Of a stretch of DNA of 64,000 nt, positions 44,789-53,700 are shown piece after piece. Numbering within the stretch: the stretch's first letter is position 1; each line of letters opens with the position of its first letter. The position numbers were made by a program, and so were the translations under genes. Location of the stretch: positions 2,852,001 to 2,916,000 of the forward strand of contig NZ_CP139487.1 of assembly GCF_034259205.1 (NCBI RefSeq). Reading direction: 5' to 3'. Under the pieces are notes generated by a model, which saw only the letters and a list, made by a program, of their open reading frames with translations, made no database searches and had not been told where the DNA came from. The DNA comes from Peredibacter starrii (GTDB lineage: Bacteria > Bdellovibrionota > Bacteriovoracia > Bacteriovoracales > Bacteriovoracaceae).

Positions 44789-45094
44789 TTAAGCTTCGCG
44801 AATGACGTACTTATCTTTACCTTCATCCACCATCTCTTTAAGTTCTTTACCAACTTTAAAGAATGGAACTTTCTTTGGACTTACCTTCACAACTTTACCA
44901 GTCTTCGGGTTACGACCTTCATAAGCTTTATAATTACGATTTGCGAATGAACCGAAACCTCTGATTTCAATTCGTTCATCGTCGAATAGTGCCTGAATCA
45001 TGCTATCAAAACAGATGTTCACGATCTTCTCTGCTTGATGATGAGGAAGGTTTGCTTGTTTTTCAATCACGGCAATCAAATCAGCTTTAGTCAT
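44789..45094 (-). CDS. HU/IHF family nucleoid protein
   Basis: A 101-residue histone-like protein: MTKADLIAVIEKQANL, RIEIRGFGSFANR, YEGRNPKTGKVVKV and KVPFFKVGKELKE are the family signatures of HU and IHF-beta. It bends DNA as a dimer. It has its own terminator, and a sigma28-like promoter lies about 47 nt upstream, suggesting cell-cycle-dependent expression. The C-terminal extension after KELKE is slightly longer than in E. coli HU. Confidence 0.95.
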   Translation of the reverse strand: MTKADLIAVIEKQANLPHHQAEKIVNICFDSMIQALFDDERIEIRGFGSFANRNYKAYEGRNPKTGKVVKVSPKKVPFFKVGKELKEMVDEGKDKYVIREA

Positions 45095-45141
45095 TGTCCA
45101 CTCCTGTTACGGGACTATCATATTTGTATGATTTTGAGAGC

Positions 45142-45168
45142 TTATCGGTCACCCGAAAAATTAATTTA
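45142..45168 (-). promoter_or_regulatory. Sigma28(FliA)-like promoter for HU/IHF gene
   Basis: On the minus strand TAAATTAA (45168-45161), exactly 11 nt, then ACCGATAA (45149-45142). This fits the sigma28 consensus TAAAGTTT-N11-GCCGATAA in the -10 (7 of 8) and spacing; the -35 is partial. The ATG is 47 nt downstream. Confidence 0.55.
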
Positions 45169-45237
45169 GTATCTGCCTCAAGGTATGGGCGATTTTTTTC
45201 TAAATAAGAATCCCTCATCTTCCCTAAGTATAAGAAA

Positions 45238-45258
45238 TTATTGCACAGTGTGCAATAA
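45238..45258. promoter_or_regulatory. Perfect 21-nt palindrome between HU/IHF and lipoprotein genes
   Basis: TTATTGCACA, a central G, and TGTGCAATAA form a perfect palindrome centred on 45248. It lies between two divergent sigma28-like promoters and is operator-like. No T tract follows on either strand. Confidence 0.6.
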
Positions 45259-45293
45259 ACTCAAGTGGAATTTCGGTTAAGCGTAGAATTGTT

Positions 45294-45320
45294 TAAGGAA
45301 ACCCAAAATAGACTCGATAA
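45294..45320 (+). promoter_or_regulatory. Sigma28(FliA)-like promoter for lipoprotein at 45341
   Basis: TAAGGAAA (45294-45301), 11 nt, then CTCGATAA (45313-45320), 20 nt before the ATG. It shares the -35 word TAAGGAA and the N11 spacing with the promoter at 54734. Confidence 0.55.
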
Positions 45321-45340
45321 GTCGTTGAGGAATAAGGAAT

Positions 45341-46912
45341 ATGGACTCGCGATTTAATAAATTTTTACAAATTCTGACCCTGCTTGCGCTAAGCGCAATC
45401 ATGGTGGCCTGTCAGGACACTATTCCTAAGCGTTCCCTTATTACCCCAGGTTCTTCAACTGACAAGCCTACCTGTACGGACGTTCCTGAGGAAGTGACCG
45501 AAGATCTTCCTAAGTGTGATGACGATACTCCTACTCGTCCAACGGGTGCCATTTACTTCAAATCTGATTTTTGTGCCTGTAAAGATTCAAAACCTGTGAG
45601 TTACGGTAACTGCTCTTCTTTCTGTGCCGGTAAAAATACTAGCGGTGCAGAGACCTTCTTTGCGAACTTCACAGTCACTGAAGACATTTCATTAAGTGGA
45701 CTAGGTAACGTATACGCCTGGTGTACGACTCCATTCTCAACTGATACAGCAAACCCAGAATGTAAATTAGAAGCAAAAGATGATCAGGGTAACATTACCT
45801 ATGTTGCCGTTGATAATATTCTCAACTCGAACTCAATTAAGGCCAATATTCAAGATGACCTTGCTTACGACAAGACCTACGTTCTGACTCTGGTAGAGAT
45901 GACTTCTAAAGCAAGATCAAACTCCATTCAGATGGTGAAGTTCTCAACTGATGTGAGCTCACCGACTCTTGGTCCTTTAAAAAATGCTCCGATTTCTCAG
46001 TACACTTGTATGGTGCGTGAGTTCTCTACCGACGATTCGACTGGTGATATCTATTATGATCAGGCCTATCGTATGCATTTCTACTTCATTCCTCGGATGC
46101 CGCCGACACCAATTCCGGCCGGTAACTCGAACCTGATCTGTCACGATATCTTCAATCCTCTTTATGGAGCGGTTGATAGTGAACTATATCCTCGTTTTGA
46201 AACGATCCCAGGTGTGTTTAACCTTTGGGACACAACTGATCCACGTTTCTACGATAACAACGGTTCTGGTGGTATCGACGTAAACGAACTCATCATTCAG
46301 AAGACGAGAAACTTCGGCGGTACTGTTCCTACTGGAACTAACTTCTTCGCCACTTTCTCTTGGCCGGGTTCACCGACTCTTTCTGAAGACGCTGGTAATA
46401 CAACGAATACGACTCAGCCTCTGGGTTACTATATGGCCCCTTGGATTGATCAATCGACGTACAAGTCATATTGCTTGAACTCTACTCACTACAATAGCTC
46501 AAACCCGCTCTTCAAAGCGATGAGAGACATTATTGAAGTGGATACTGAAGGTCTTTATATTGGTGAAAAAGCGGCCGAAACTGTGACTGACAGTAACGGT
46601 AATACGACCACTGGTTTCAAAGACTACATCCTTATCCGTGAAACTGATCTGAAAGCAGTATGGTTCTATTTAAAGAGTAACGTTCCAACAGCTCCAACTG
46701 ATGATAACGTTGCCAACAATGCCGTTTATTTCTATTACCCACTTAATAAGGCCTCGCCTTTCGTGAAGACCTCTACTCAGAGAATCTTCCGAGTTCGTGG
46801 TGCGAATGAATTGGGGAACAGTAACGTTTCTTCGGGTGGTTCTACTTCGACTGGTAGTACGACTTCTTATCCGCCACACGACCGTAAAATCGGATGTGTT
46901 CCTAAGTTCTAG
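45341..46912 (+). CDS. Large secreted lipoprotein of unknown function
   Basis: A 523-residue protein with lipobox SAIMVAC (Cys24), so lipid-anchored in the envelope. Many Cys pairs near the N terminus (CTDVPEE, CDDDTP, FCACKD, CSSFCAG) suggest disulphides. Middle parts (ITYVAVDNILNSN, YDKTYVLTLVEMT) resemble Big-type Ig-like repeats. The last 50 residues are Ser/Gly/Thr-rich. No enzyme motif is seen. It is preceded by a sigma28-like promoter and overlaps the convergent membrane-protein gene by 4 nt, the stops sharing CTAG. Confidence 0.72.
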   Translation: MDSRFNKFLQILTLLALSAIMVACQDTIPKRSLITPGSSTDKPTCTDVPEEVTEDLPKCDDDTPTRPTGAIYFKSDFCACKDSKPVSYGNCSSFCAGKNTSGAETFFANFTVTEDISLSGLGNVYAWCTTPFSTDTANPECKLEAKDDQGNITYVAVDNILNSNSIKANIQDDLAYDKTYVLTLVEMTSKARSNSIQMVKFSTDVSSPTLGPLKNAPISQYTCMVREFSTDDSTGDIYYDQAYRMHFYFIPRMPPTPIPAGNSNLICHDIFNPLYGAVDSELYPRFETIPGVFNLWDTTDPRFYDNNGSGGIDVNELIIQKTRNFGGTVPTGTNFFATFSWPGSPTLSEDAGNTTNTTQPLGYYMAPWIDQSTYKSYCLNSTHYNSSNPLFKAMRDIIEVDTEGLYIGEKAAETVTDSNGNTTTGFKDYILIRETDLKAVWFYLKSNVPTAPTDDNVANNAVYFYYPLNKASPFVKTSTQRIFRVRGANELGNSNVSSGGSTSTGSTTSYPPHDRKIGCVPKF

Positions 46913-47565
46913 ATATAGTTCCCTACCACTCTTAAAAGCGGATCGAGTTCCTCTTTGAAGGTCTGGTAAAAAACTGTGACACAAATGCAGACGATCACAA
47001 TATTGATCGCAATTGCGGCCAGGATCTCCTTCCAACCAACCCATTCCACCGGAACGAAAAAGCGTTTAAAGAGATATCCCATAATCACAATACCGATCCA
47101 AAGGTAGAAGTAATACTTGAGATCGTCCTTACGCAGGAAGATCCCCATCAGGGCCGGCAAAGCATCCTTATCCATTAGGACATCGGCCAGGAAGTCTAAA
47201 ACTTTCGGACTCTCTAACAGGAACGGCCCCAGGGCATTGTCCTTGGCCTTATCGAGGATCAGTTCCTTCACCCTCTCCCTCGGCATCTGACGAATTGGTG
47301 AGTCCACCAGAATTTTGCGAACGATCTTCACCACTTTCTCGTCTAGTAACGAAGCAGCAGTAATGTTCTCGTGGCCCAATTTCTTGAGCTCTTCAATGGC
47401 ATTATAAGTATTGTTTTGGAGATTTTGTCGGGTCTCCTCGAGCTTGACCGCCATTTCTGTTTGTTTACGGCGTTGGGCCTCAAGATCCCGGAGGTGCTTA
47501 TCTTCATCTTCCTGGCCGAGGCCAGGAAGTGAAAATAAGAAGAAAATTAAGAGGAGAAATTTCAC
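46909..47565 (-). CDS. Membrane protein of unknown function downstream of secF
   Basis: A 218-residue protein starting at a GTG that overlaps the secF TGA as GTGA, so it is translationally coupled to the Sec genes. It has a signal peptide (MKFLLLIFFLFSLPGLG), a periplasmic coiled coil rich in Glu/Arg (about 20-60), a helical domain, and two membrane helices near the C terminus (about 150-165 and 180-200). The arrangement suggests a Sec-associated or envelope-assembly factor, but no family is recognised. Confidence 0.65.
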   Translation of the reverse strand: MKFLLLIFFLFSLPGLGQEDEDKHLRDLEAQRRKQTEMAVKLEETRQNLQNNTYNAIEELKKLGHENITAASLLDEKVVKIVRKILVDSPIRQMPRERVKELILDKAKDNALGPFLLESPKVLDFLADVLMDKDALPALMGIFLRKDDLKYYFYLWIGIVIMGYLFKRFFVPVEWVGWKEILAAIAINIVIVCICVTVFYQTFKEELDPLLRVVGNYI

Positions 47566-48464
47566 GCCGCTTTTTTAGCAACTAACTTTTCGTAGATAAC
47601 AGTCATCGGAATAGCGATGAAGATTGTCGAGTAAACACCAAGGATTACCCCAATAGTCATGGCGAAGAAGAAGTCGTGAATTACTGAACCGCCAAGGAAC
47701 AACATAACAAGTGATACACCAAGAACCGTCATAGACGTGATGATGGTACGAGACATTGTTTCATTAAGAGCGCGGTTAACTGTTTCAGCTGTAGAAAGCC
47801 CTGGATGAGAAACTTCAATCTCACGAACACGGTCATAAATTACAACGGTATCGTTTACTGAGTAACCAATAATCGCCAGAAGTGCGGCCACGATTTGAAG
47901 CGAGAACTCTTTTTGAGTCAGGATGAAAGCACCAATGATGATGGTTACGTCGTGAATAAGGGCCGCAATCGCACCAGGAGCAAACTTGTAATCGAAACGA
48001 AGAGCTAGGTAGATCATGATCGCGAGGATCGCCCAGGCAAGAGCTTTGAACGCTGACGTTCTAAGTTCAGCACCTGCTTTTGGACCTACGATATCGTTTT
48101 TAAGGATTTCGTAAGAATTTTCACCGTACTTCTCATTAAGAACTGTACTTACTTGAGTTGAGACAGCATTCAGGTCGCCCTTATCTGTTTCGAGCTTAAG
48201 GAGGAATTCATTTTGGCTTTCGTCACCGATACTTTGAAGTTGAGAAAGGGCAACTTTCTTTTCATTCATAAGATCACGAAGCTCAGAAAGAGCAACTTTC
48301 TCTTTGAACTTCACTTGAACCTCTACCCCACCGCGGAAATCTACGCCGTAGTTAATTCCTTTAGTGAAGTACATAACAACTGTACCAATAATTAATAAGA
48401 GAGAGCAAAAGGCAGCGGCCTTAAACATCCCTACGTAATCGACATATTTTTTTGGAGTACTCAT
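47562..48464 (-). CDS. secF: Protein translocase subunit SecF
   Basis: A 300-residue membrane protein with six predicted helices. The first periplasmic loop carries GINYGVDFRGGVEVQV, and the C-terminal block has GYSVNDTVVIYDRVRE and NRALNETMSRTIITS, all typical of SecF. With SecD it uses the proton-motive force to pull preproteins out of SecYEG. It begins 16 nt after secD and is coupled to the following membrane-protein gene. Confidence 0.96.
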   Translation of the reverse strand: MSTPKKYVDYVGMFKAAAFCSLLLIIGTVVMYFTKGINYGVDFRGGVEVQVKFKEKVALSELRDLMNEKKVALSQLQSIGDESQNEFLLKLETDKGDLNAVSTQVSTVLNEKYGENSYEILKNDIVGPKAGAELRTSAFKALAWAILAIMIYLALRFDYKFAPGAIAALIHDVTIIIGAFILTQKEFSLQIVAALLAIIGYSVNDTVVIYDRVREIEVSHPGLSTAETVNRALNETMSRTIITSMTVLGVSLVMLFLGGSVIHDFFFAMTIGVILGVYSTIFIAIPMTVIYEKLVAKKAA

Positions 48465-48480
48465 TTGATTAATCCTTCAA

Positions 48481-50187
48481 TTAAATGCTTAGTTTTTTAC
48501 GTTCGCCGTTTCCTACGTACATCTCGAACAGCACCTTACTTACGAAGTAAGAAGTGTAAACTGTTGTACAGATACCGATAAGAAGAGTCACAGCGAAACC
48601 ACGAACTGGACCAGTACCGAAGTTCAGAAGACAGATACCAGCTAGTGCAGTTGTGATGTTAGCATCAGCAATCGCCCAGAAGGCCTTCTCGAAACCTACG
48701 CGAACCGCCTCAAATGGAGTTAAACCAATGGCAAGCTCCTCACGGATACGCTCGTAAATAAGAATGTTACCATCCACCGCCATACCTACAGTAAGGGCGA
48801 TACCAGCAATACCTGGAAGAGATAGAGTTGCACCTACACCGATCAGGATCGCAATCGTGAATAGAACGTTAAGTACGATTGTAACAGTCGCGATAAGACC
48901 AGAAAGTTTGTAGTAGAAACACATGAAAGCAAGAACCAGTAATGAACCGATGGCAGCAGCGACTTGAGCTTTATCAATCGCATCAGCACCTAGTGAAGGA
49001 CCAACGACACGTTGCTCTTCAAACACAAGTTCAACAGGAAGAGCACCAGCACGAAGAACCAGAGCAAGGTCACGAGCTTCAGTCATTGTAGCGTTATAGT
49101 CACCAGCACCCAGAGTAATCTGAGCAGAACCACCAGCGATACGGCCTTGTACAACCGGAGCTGAGTAAACGTTACCATCTAGTACGATCGCAAGACGCTT
49201 ACCAATGTTAGCACCTGTGATGTTTTCGAAAATTTTGGCACCATTTGGTTTAAACTCTAGTCCAACGTATGGACGGTTTTGCTGTTGATCAATACGAACC
49301 ACAGCTTCTTGAAGTTCTTCACCAGTTAAGCTTGCAGTTGATTCAACAAGGTATGGCTCAAGGTTAGTGATATCGTTAGTTACTTTGTTAACTGTTTTTG
49401 CGAAAGCGATTTCGTTACCAGCAGGAAGGTCAGCTCTCAACGTATCGTTGATTTGACGAACGTAATCAGAGAAACGCTCCCCTTTCTTATATTCGATACC
49501 GGCCTTCTTAACTTTCTCAAGCCATTCATTAAGTGCAGTTGGAGCAATGTTGTCGTTAACGAATTTGAACTCAAGCTTTGCTGTTTTACCAATTAGGTCT
49601 TTAGCGCGGTTGATGTCTTTAACGCCTGGAAGTTGAACCACGATACGATCAGAACCTTGAGAAACGATTTCTGGCTCTGTTACACCGAATTCATCAATAC
49701 GGTTACGGATAACTTCGATTGATTTAGAAAGAGCTGTATCTTCGATTTCCTTAGTGAACTCACGGCCAAGACCATAAGTCAGAGTCGTGCCTTCTTCAGC
49801 AGTCAAACGAAGTGGATAAGCATAAAACTCTTTTAGTTTTGCGCGAGCAGCTTCAAGATCGCTTTCTTTTGCGATTACGATTGAGTGCTTTGGATCTTTT
49901 GCATCCGAAGTATTAAGGGTTCCAAGCGTCGCTTCGATACCAATGTCTTTCAACGTTGCGATCGTTTTACGAGCGTAACCTGTTACTTCGTCACGGTAGA
50001 CTTTGTTAAAGTCGATACCAAGAACCATGTATAGTCCGCCTTGAAGATCCAATCCTAGGTTGATCTTACTTTTTACCGGAAACGAACTATCGTCTTTAAG
50101 GTTTAGGAACGTAGGAGTTACTGCCATTAAGGCACCAATCACTAACGCCGCTAAAAAACTAAATCTGAACCACCATCCCTTGGCCAT
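48481..50187 (-). CDS. secD: Protein translocase subunit SecD
   Basis: A 568-residue protein from the ATG at 50187 (GGAG 5 nt upstream; a GTG 6 nt earlier overlaps that site). TM1 is followed by a large periplasmic region with KINLGLDLQGGLYMVLG, and the C-terminal five helices carry GMAVDGNILIYERIREE. It is the partner of SecF in the same operon; length matches the family. A hairpin in the tatA-secD gap may tune its level relative to tatA. Confidence 0.96.
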   Translation of the reverse strand: MAKGWWFRFSFLAALVIGALMAVTPTFLNLKDDSSFPVKSKINLGLDLQGGLYMVLGIDFNKVYRDEVTGYARKTIATLKDIGIEATLGTLNTSDAKDPKHSIVIAKESDLEAARAKLKEFYAYPLRLTAEEGTTLTYGLGREFTKEIEDTALSKSIEVIRNRIDEFGVTEPEIVSQGSDRIVVQLPGVKDINRAKDLIGKTAKLEFKFVNDNIAPTALNEWLEKVKKAGIEYKKGERFSDYVRQINDTLRADLPAGNEIAFAKTVNKVTNDITNLEPYLVESTASLTGEELQEAVVRIDQQQNRPYVGLEFKPNGAKIFENITGANIGKRLAIVLDGNVYSAPVVQGRIAGGSAQITLGAGDYNATMTEARDLALVLRAGALPVELVFEEQRVVGPSLGADAIDKAQVAAAIGSLLVLAFMCFYYKLSGLIATVTIVLNVLFTIAILIGVGATLSLPGIAGIALTVGMAVDGNILIYERIREELAIGLTPFEAVRVGFEKAFWAIADANITTALAGICLLNFGTGPVRGFAVTLLIGICTTVYTSYFVSKVLFEMYVGNGERKKLSI

Positions 50188-50271
50188 GTACACTCCGTGT
50201 CTATTAAGGGTTTCTTAGATAAAATATGATGTGAAAATTCTAAACAATTTAGGGAATTAGAGCAATGAATA

Positions 50272-50290
50272 GAAGGGCTTTTCGCCCTTC
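50272..50290 (-). other. Hairpin in the tatA-secD intergenic region
   Basis: GAAGGGC (50272-50278) and GCCCTTC (50284-50290) form a 7-bp stem with a 5-nt loop right after the tatA stop. On the minus strand the tail is TATTCATTGC, too poor in T for strong termination, so partial termination or mRNA processing is more likely. Confidence 0.5.
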
Positions 50291-50295
50291 TATTT

Positions 50296-50553
50296 TTAAG
50301 AATGAGGAGTTTCTTTCTTTTCTTCGGTCGGGGCTTCTACTTTCTCAGTGGGGTGCTGAGTAGCGTCAGCGACCTTCTTGTGAGTAGAATCTGAGTCATC
50401 TTGCAATTGGTCACTGAAACCTTTCGCTGCATTTTGAAATTCACGGATTCCTTTTCCAAGACCTTTTGCAAGCTCAGGAAGTTTTTTTGGTCCGATGAAA
50501 ATCAGGGCAATTAAAAAGATGAGGACTAATTCGCCAAATCCTAAACCGAACAT
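50296..50553 (-). CDS. tatA: Sec-independent (Tat) translocase subunit TatA
   Basis: An 85-residue protein starting MFGLGFGELVLIFLIALIF, then GPKKLPELAKGLGKGIREF: a single membrane helix, hinge and amphipathic helix as in TatA/E. The FG at the end of the helix of canonical TatA reads IGPKK here, which also occurs. The C-terminal tail is charged and disordered. It forms the pore of the Tat pathway, used in this window by the flavin oxidase at 19721. It lies 3 nt after yajC. Confidence 0.9.
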   Translation of the reverse strand: MFGLGFGELVLIFLIALIFIGPKKLPELAKGLGKGIREFQNAAKGFSDQLQDDSDSTHKKVADATQHPTEKVEAPTEEKKETPHS

Positions 50554-50556
50554 AAA

Positions 50557-50892
50557 TTACTTCTTAGCTTCTGTTAGAAGAGATGCAGCAGAACCACCAA
50601 CATGAGATTTAAGAACCTTCATTTTAGCGCCGCCATCTAGCTCAAGAGTTACAACTTTCTCAGTGATACCTGTTACTTTTCCAAGGATACCTGATTTTGT
50701 ATAAACTTCATCACCGTGAGCGAGTTTGTTGATGAAATTTTGCTCTTCTTGCATACGTTTCTTCTGAGGACGGATCATCAGGAAGTACATAACTAAGAAA
50801 ATTAGTACGAATGGAATGAATGAAATGAACGGTGACTGTTGAGGAGCTGCTGCTGTTTGAGCGTGAGCAGATGAAATCAATAAATCAAACAT
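50557..50892 (-). CDS. yajC: Preprotein translocase subunit YajC
   Basis: A 111-residue protein: an Ala/Gln-rich N terminus, one membrane helix (FIPFVLIFLVMYFLMI), and the conserved RPQKKRMQEEQNFINKL followed by a small beta domain (GDEVYTKSGILGKVTGI). It is the classic YajC of the SecDF complex and sits between tgt and tatA, 12 nt after tgt. Confidence 0.95.
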   Translation of the reverse strand: MFDLLISSAHAQTAAAPQQSPFISFIPFVLIFLVMYFLMIRPQKKRMQEEQNFINKLAHGDEVYTKSGILGKVTGITEKVVTLELDGGAKMKVLKSHVGGSAASLLTEAKK

Positions 50893-50904
50893 GGTAATCC
50901 TTTT

Positions 50905-52017
50905 TTATTCCCAACGATTCGTTGTGTAGTTGTTATAAAATGTCTTGTAATAATCGTCAAATTCTCCTCTAAAAATCGCCTCTCTGGCGCCCTTCACCAT
51001 CTGAAGGTAGAAGTGAATATTATGATAACTAATGAGCTGGCCCGCGAGATATTCTCCAACATTAAACAGATGGCGGATGTATGTTCTCGAGTAGCGCGTG
51101 CACACCTGGCACGAACATTCCGGATCTGGTGGAAGTTGATCTTCTAAAAATCTAGCTTTCTTAATGTTGAGTGGTCCATGAGTCGTGAGGAACTGACCGT
51201 TACGGGCATTTCTCGTAGGAAGCACGCAGTCAAACATATCAAGACCGGCCTTAATTCCGTTTAACACGTCGAGAGGTTTTCCTACTCCCATGAGGTAGCG
51301 TGGCTTTTCTTTCGGCATGGCAGGAACGAATTTTTTGCAGAACTCGACCATCTCTTCGTTTTTTTCACCAACTGAAAGACCACCAAGAGCGTAGCCATCA
51401 AAGTTAAGCTCTTTTAATCCTTCCATGCTCTCCATGCGAAGATCATAATGAAGACCACCCTGGATAATTCCAAACAGGTGCTGATGTTCTTTGAGCTCTA
51501 CAGTTTTGCAGCGTTTTGCCCAACGATGAGTGAGTTCCATCGATGTGCGAAGAGTTTCTTTTGTGGCCGGAAGTTTCGGACACTCATCAAATGCCATCAC
51601 GATATCAGAGCCAAGGGCACGCTGAATCTGCATGGATTTTTCTGGAGTAATGAGGTGTCTCATCCCATCAATGTGAGATTGAAACGTCACACCTTCTTCA
51701 GTGAGCTTGTTAATGTCTGAAAGTGAGAAAACCTGATATCCACCAGAGTCTGTGAGAATGGGACGATCCCAACTCATAAACTTGTGAAGGCCTCCCATTT
51801 TTTCCACGAGCTCGTGCCCTGGGCGAAGGAACAAGTGATACGTGTTACCTAAGATGATCTGAGCATTCATACGCTCAAGATCTTCCTGCCACAGAGTTTT
51901 AACAGACGCGCGAGTTCCCACCGGCATGAAAATCGGAGTTTCAATTACACCATGGGAAGTATAAATGCGGCCGGCCCGGGCTTCGCCGGATGTGGCCTCT
52001 AACTGGAAAAAAGACAT
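50905..52017 (-). CDS. tgt: Queuine tRNA-ribosyltransferase
   Basis: A 370-residue enzyme that swaps guanine 34 of tRNA-Asp, -Asn, -His and -Tyr for preQ1. Signatures are MPVGTRASVKTLW, LTDSGGYQVFSLS (catalytic Asp nearby), GGLSVGEKNEEM and the zinc site CSCQVCTRYSRTYIRHL. Length is standard. The next step of queuosine synthesis, QueA, is encoded immediately upstream. Confidence 0.96.
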   Translation of the reverse strand: MSFFQLEATSGEARAGRIYTSHGVIETPIFMPVGTRASVKTLWQEDLERMNAQIILGNTYHLFLRPGHELVEKMGGLHKFMSWDRPILTDSGGYQVFSLSDINKLTEEGVTFQSHIDGMRHLITPEKSMQIQRALGSDIVMAFDECPKLPATKETLRTSMELTHRWAKRCKTVELKEHQHLFGIIQGGLHYDLRMESMEGLKELNFDGYALGGLSVGEKNEEMVEFCKKFVPAMPKEKPRYLMGVGKPLDVLNGIKAGLDMFDCVLPTRNARNGQFLTTHGPLNIKKARFLEDQLPPDPECSCQVCTRYSRTYIRHLFNVGEYLAGQLISYHNIHFYLQMVKGAREAIFRGEFDDYYKTFYNNYTTNRWE

Positions 52018-52080
52018 GATCTGTAAATACTCGAAATTTCTAAGATCGTCTAATAGATTCTAGGCGCGGAACCTCTTAAA

Positions 52081-53127
52081 TTATCTACCTTTTCTGAGAA
52101 TGAGCATGCCATCTCCGTAAGAGAAAAAGCGGTACTTCTTCTCAATGGCGATCTTGTAAATCTCTAAGGCTTTTTCTCGACCGATTAAAGCACTCACAAG
52201 CATCAAAAGAGATGATTCGGGTAAATGGAAATTAGTCACCATGGCATCAATCGAATGAACTTCTTTTCCAGGGTGAAGGAAGATGGAAGTGGAATTCAAA
52301 CTGCCTGGATTATCAAATTGCACGTTGCCATTTTTCCATGAACTCTCAAGAGTCCTGAGTGTGGTGGTTCCAACCGCAATTCTGAATTTGGCCTTTTGAA
52401 TGGTCGCTAGGTTCTCTTTATCGATCGTGAAGAACTCTTCGTGCATCTTGTGATCGAGAATATTGTCGGCCTTCACAGGAGCAAATGTTCCTGCTCCCAC
52501 GTGAAGAGTCACAGTGGCAATTTCGTGGCCTTCATTTTTAATTTTTTGAAGTAGTTCTTCCGAGAAATGCAGGCCCGCAGTAGGAGCTGCTACTGAACCA
52601 GTTTCAGCTGCGTACACGGTTTGATAAGTGCGTTTATCTTCTTCGTCTGACTCTCCACCGCGAATATAAGGAGGAATAGGAATTTTCCCAATTTCCTCGA
52701 GAGTCTTAATAAGGGCCTCATGAGGAAGATTAAACTTCACGCCGAAAGTTCCTCCGCGAAGTTCAACGATATGAGCTTTCAAGTTTCCGAAGATGAACTC
52801 ATCCCCTACTTTTCTTTTACCGGCAGCACGAATCATGGCCGGATAAACGTCATTGTCATGAAGAAGTGAGAGGATAAAAACCTCGGCCTCGCCACCACTA
52901 GGTTTGTTCCCAATCAGACGACAGGGAAAGACCTTTGAGCGGTTAAAAACCAGGGTCGAATGAGGTGGCAGGAATTTAGTGATTTCAGAGTAAGTTGAGT
53001 GAATGATTTCGCCCGTTTCCTCTTTGTAGACCAGGAGCTTTGAAGAGTGGCGGTCAGGCACCGGACGGTCGGCAATCAGTTCTTTAGGTAGCTCAAAATG
53101 GTAGCTCGAGAGCTCAAAATCAGTCAT
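52081..53127 (-). CDS. queA: S-adenosylmethionine:tRNA ribosyltransferase-isomerase QueA
   Basis: About 348 residues from the ATG at 53127; the in-frame GTG at 53139 is possible but lacks a better site. Family motifs are YHFELPKELIADRPVPDR, VFNRSKVFPCRLIGNK, APTAGLHFSEELL, TLHVGAGTFAPVK and TNFHLPESSLLMLV. It adds the cyclopentenediol precursor to preQ1-tRNA. It starts the queA-tgt-yajC-tatA-secD-secF run, separated from tgt by 63 nt. Confidence 0.95.
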   Translation of the reverse strand: MTDFELSSYHFELPKELIADRPVPDRHSSKLLVYKEETGEIIHSTYSEITKFLPPHSTLVFNRSKVFPCRLIGNKPSGGEAEVFILSLLHDNDVYPAMIRAAGKRKVGDEFIFGNLKAHIVELRGGTFGVKFNLPHEALIKTLEEIGKIPIPPYIRGGESDEEDKRTYQTVYAAETGSVAAPTAGLHFSEELLQKIKNEGHEIATVTLHVGAGTFAPVKADNILDHKMHEEFFTIDKENLATIQKAKFRIAVGTTTLRTLESSWKNGNVQFDNPGSLNSTSIFLHPGKEVHSIDAMVTNFHLPESSLLMLVSALIGREKALEIYKIAIEKKYRFFSYGDGMLILRKGR

Positions 53128-53188
53128 TTTTTCATTCACTCTTGGAAAAAGGGGTCACTCTTTGTAGGATGATTATAGGAGAATTCTT

Positions 53189-53464
53189 ATGATGAGAAAA
53201 ATTCTAATTTTGACCCTTGCTGCTCTATCTTTTGGAGCTTTCGCTCAGACCGCTGAAGAAGAGGCCATTATTCTCAATCAAGAACTCCAATTCCTCGAAG
53301 ATTCTGTTAACAATACCCAAGCTGTATCAATTAATACTCTGGACGTCGATGCCAATAGAAACCGCGCCATCAATGACGAAGGTCTTGAGCGCACTTATTT
53401 TGGTGAAACAGAAGAAGACGTAGTGAGTACGAGAACAGCAAGTCCTAAGCGCCGAAGCAACTAG
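53189..53464 (+). CDS. Small secreted protein
   Basis: A 91-residue protein with a Sec signal peptide (MRKILILTLAALSFGAFA). The mature part is acidic (AEEEAIILNQELQFLED) and ends with a basic PKRRSN. AGGAG lies 7 nt before the ATG. It is divergent from queA and ends over the convergent 79-residue gene with a shared CTAG. No family is recognised. Confidence 0.65.
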   Translation: MMRKILILTLAALSFGAFAQTAEEEAIILNQELQFLEDSVNNTQAVSINTLDVDANRNRAINDEGLERTYFGETEEDVVSTRTASPKRRSN

Positions 53465-53700
53465 GCCATTCCGAATCTTCTCGCCAGCGAAAGCACAGCT
53501 TCAGTCACTTCATCAATATACTGCTTAACTGCCTTGTACATTGCGAAGGTCTTCACCTGCTCTAAAAGCATTTGAAAAATATTATTCAGGATTTTGATCA
53601 CGGGCTCGAGATTGAATTTCTTAATCACTAGATCGATCACAGAACTCGCCTCCTGAACTTCCTTACCTTTAACTACATAAAGTGGATTTTTGTTTTTCAT
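53461..53700 (-). CDS. Small helical protein coupled to ParA-like ATPase
   Basis: A 79-residue protein, helical throughout, starting MKNKNPLYVVKGKEV and ending LARRFGMA. Its ATG overlaps the ParA-like stop as TAATG, so it is coupled to that gene. It has no Cys, no ParB motif and no obvious helix-turn-helix. A ParA-partner role is inference from position only. Confidence 0.6.
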   Translation of the reverse strand: MKNKNPLYVVKGKEVQEASSVIDLVIKKFNLEPVIKILNNIFQMLLEQVKTFAMYKAVKQYIDEVTEAVLSLARRFGMA

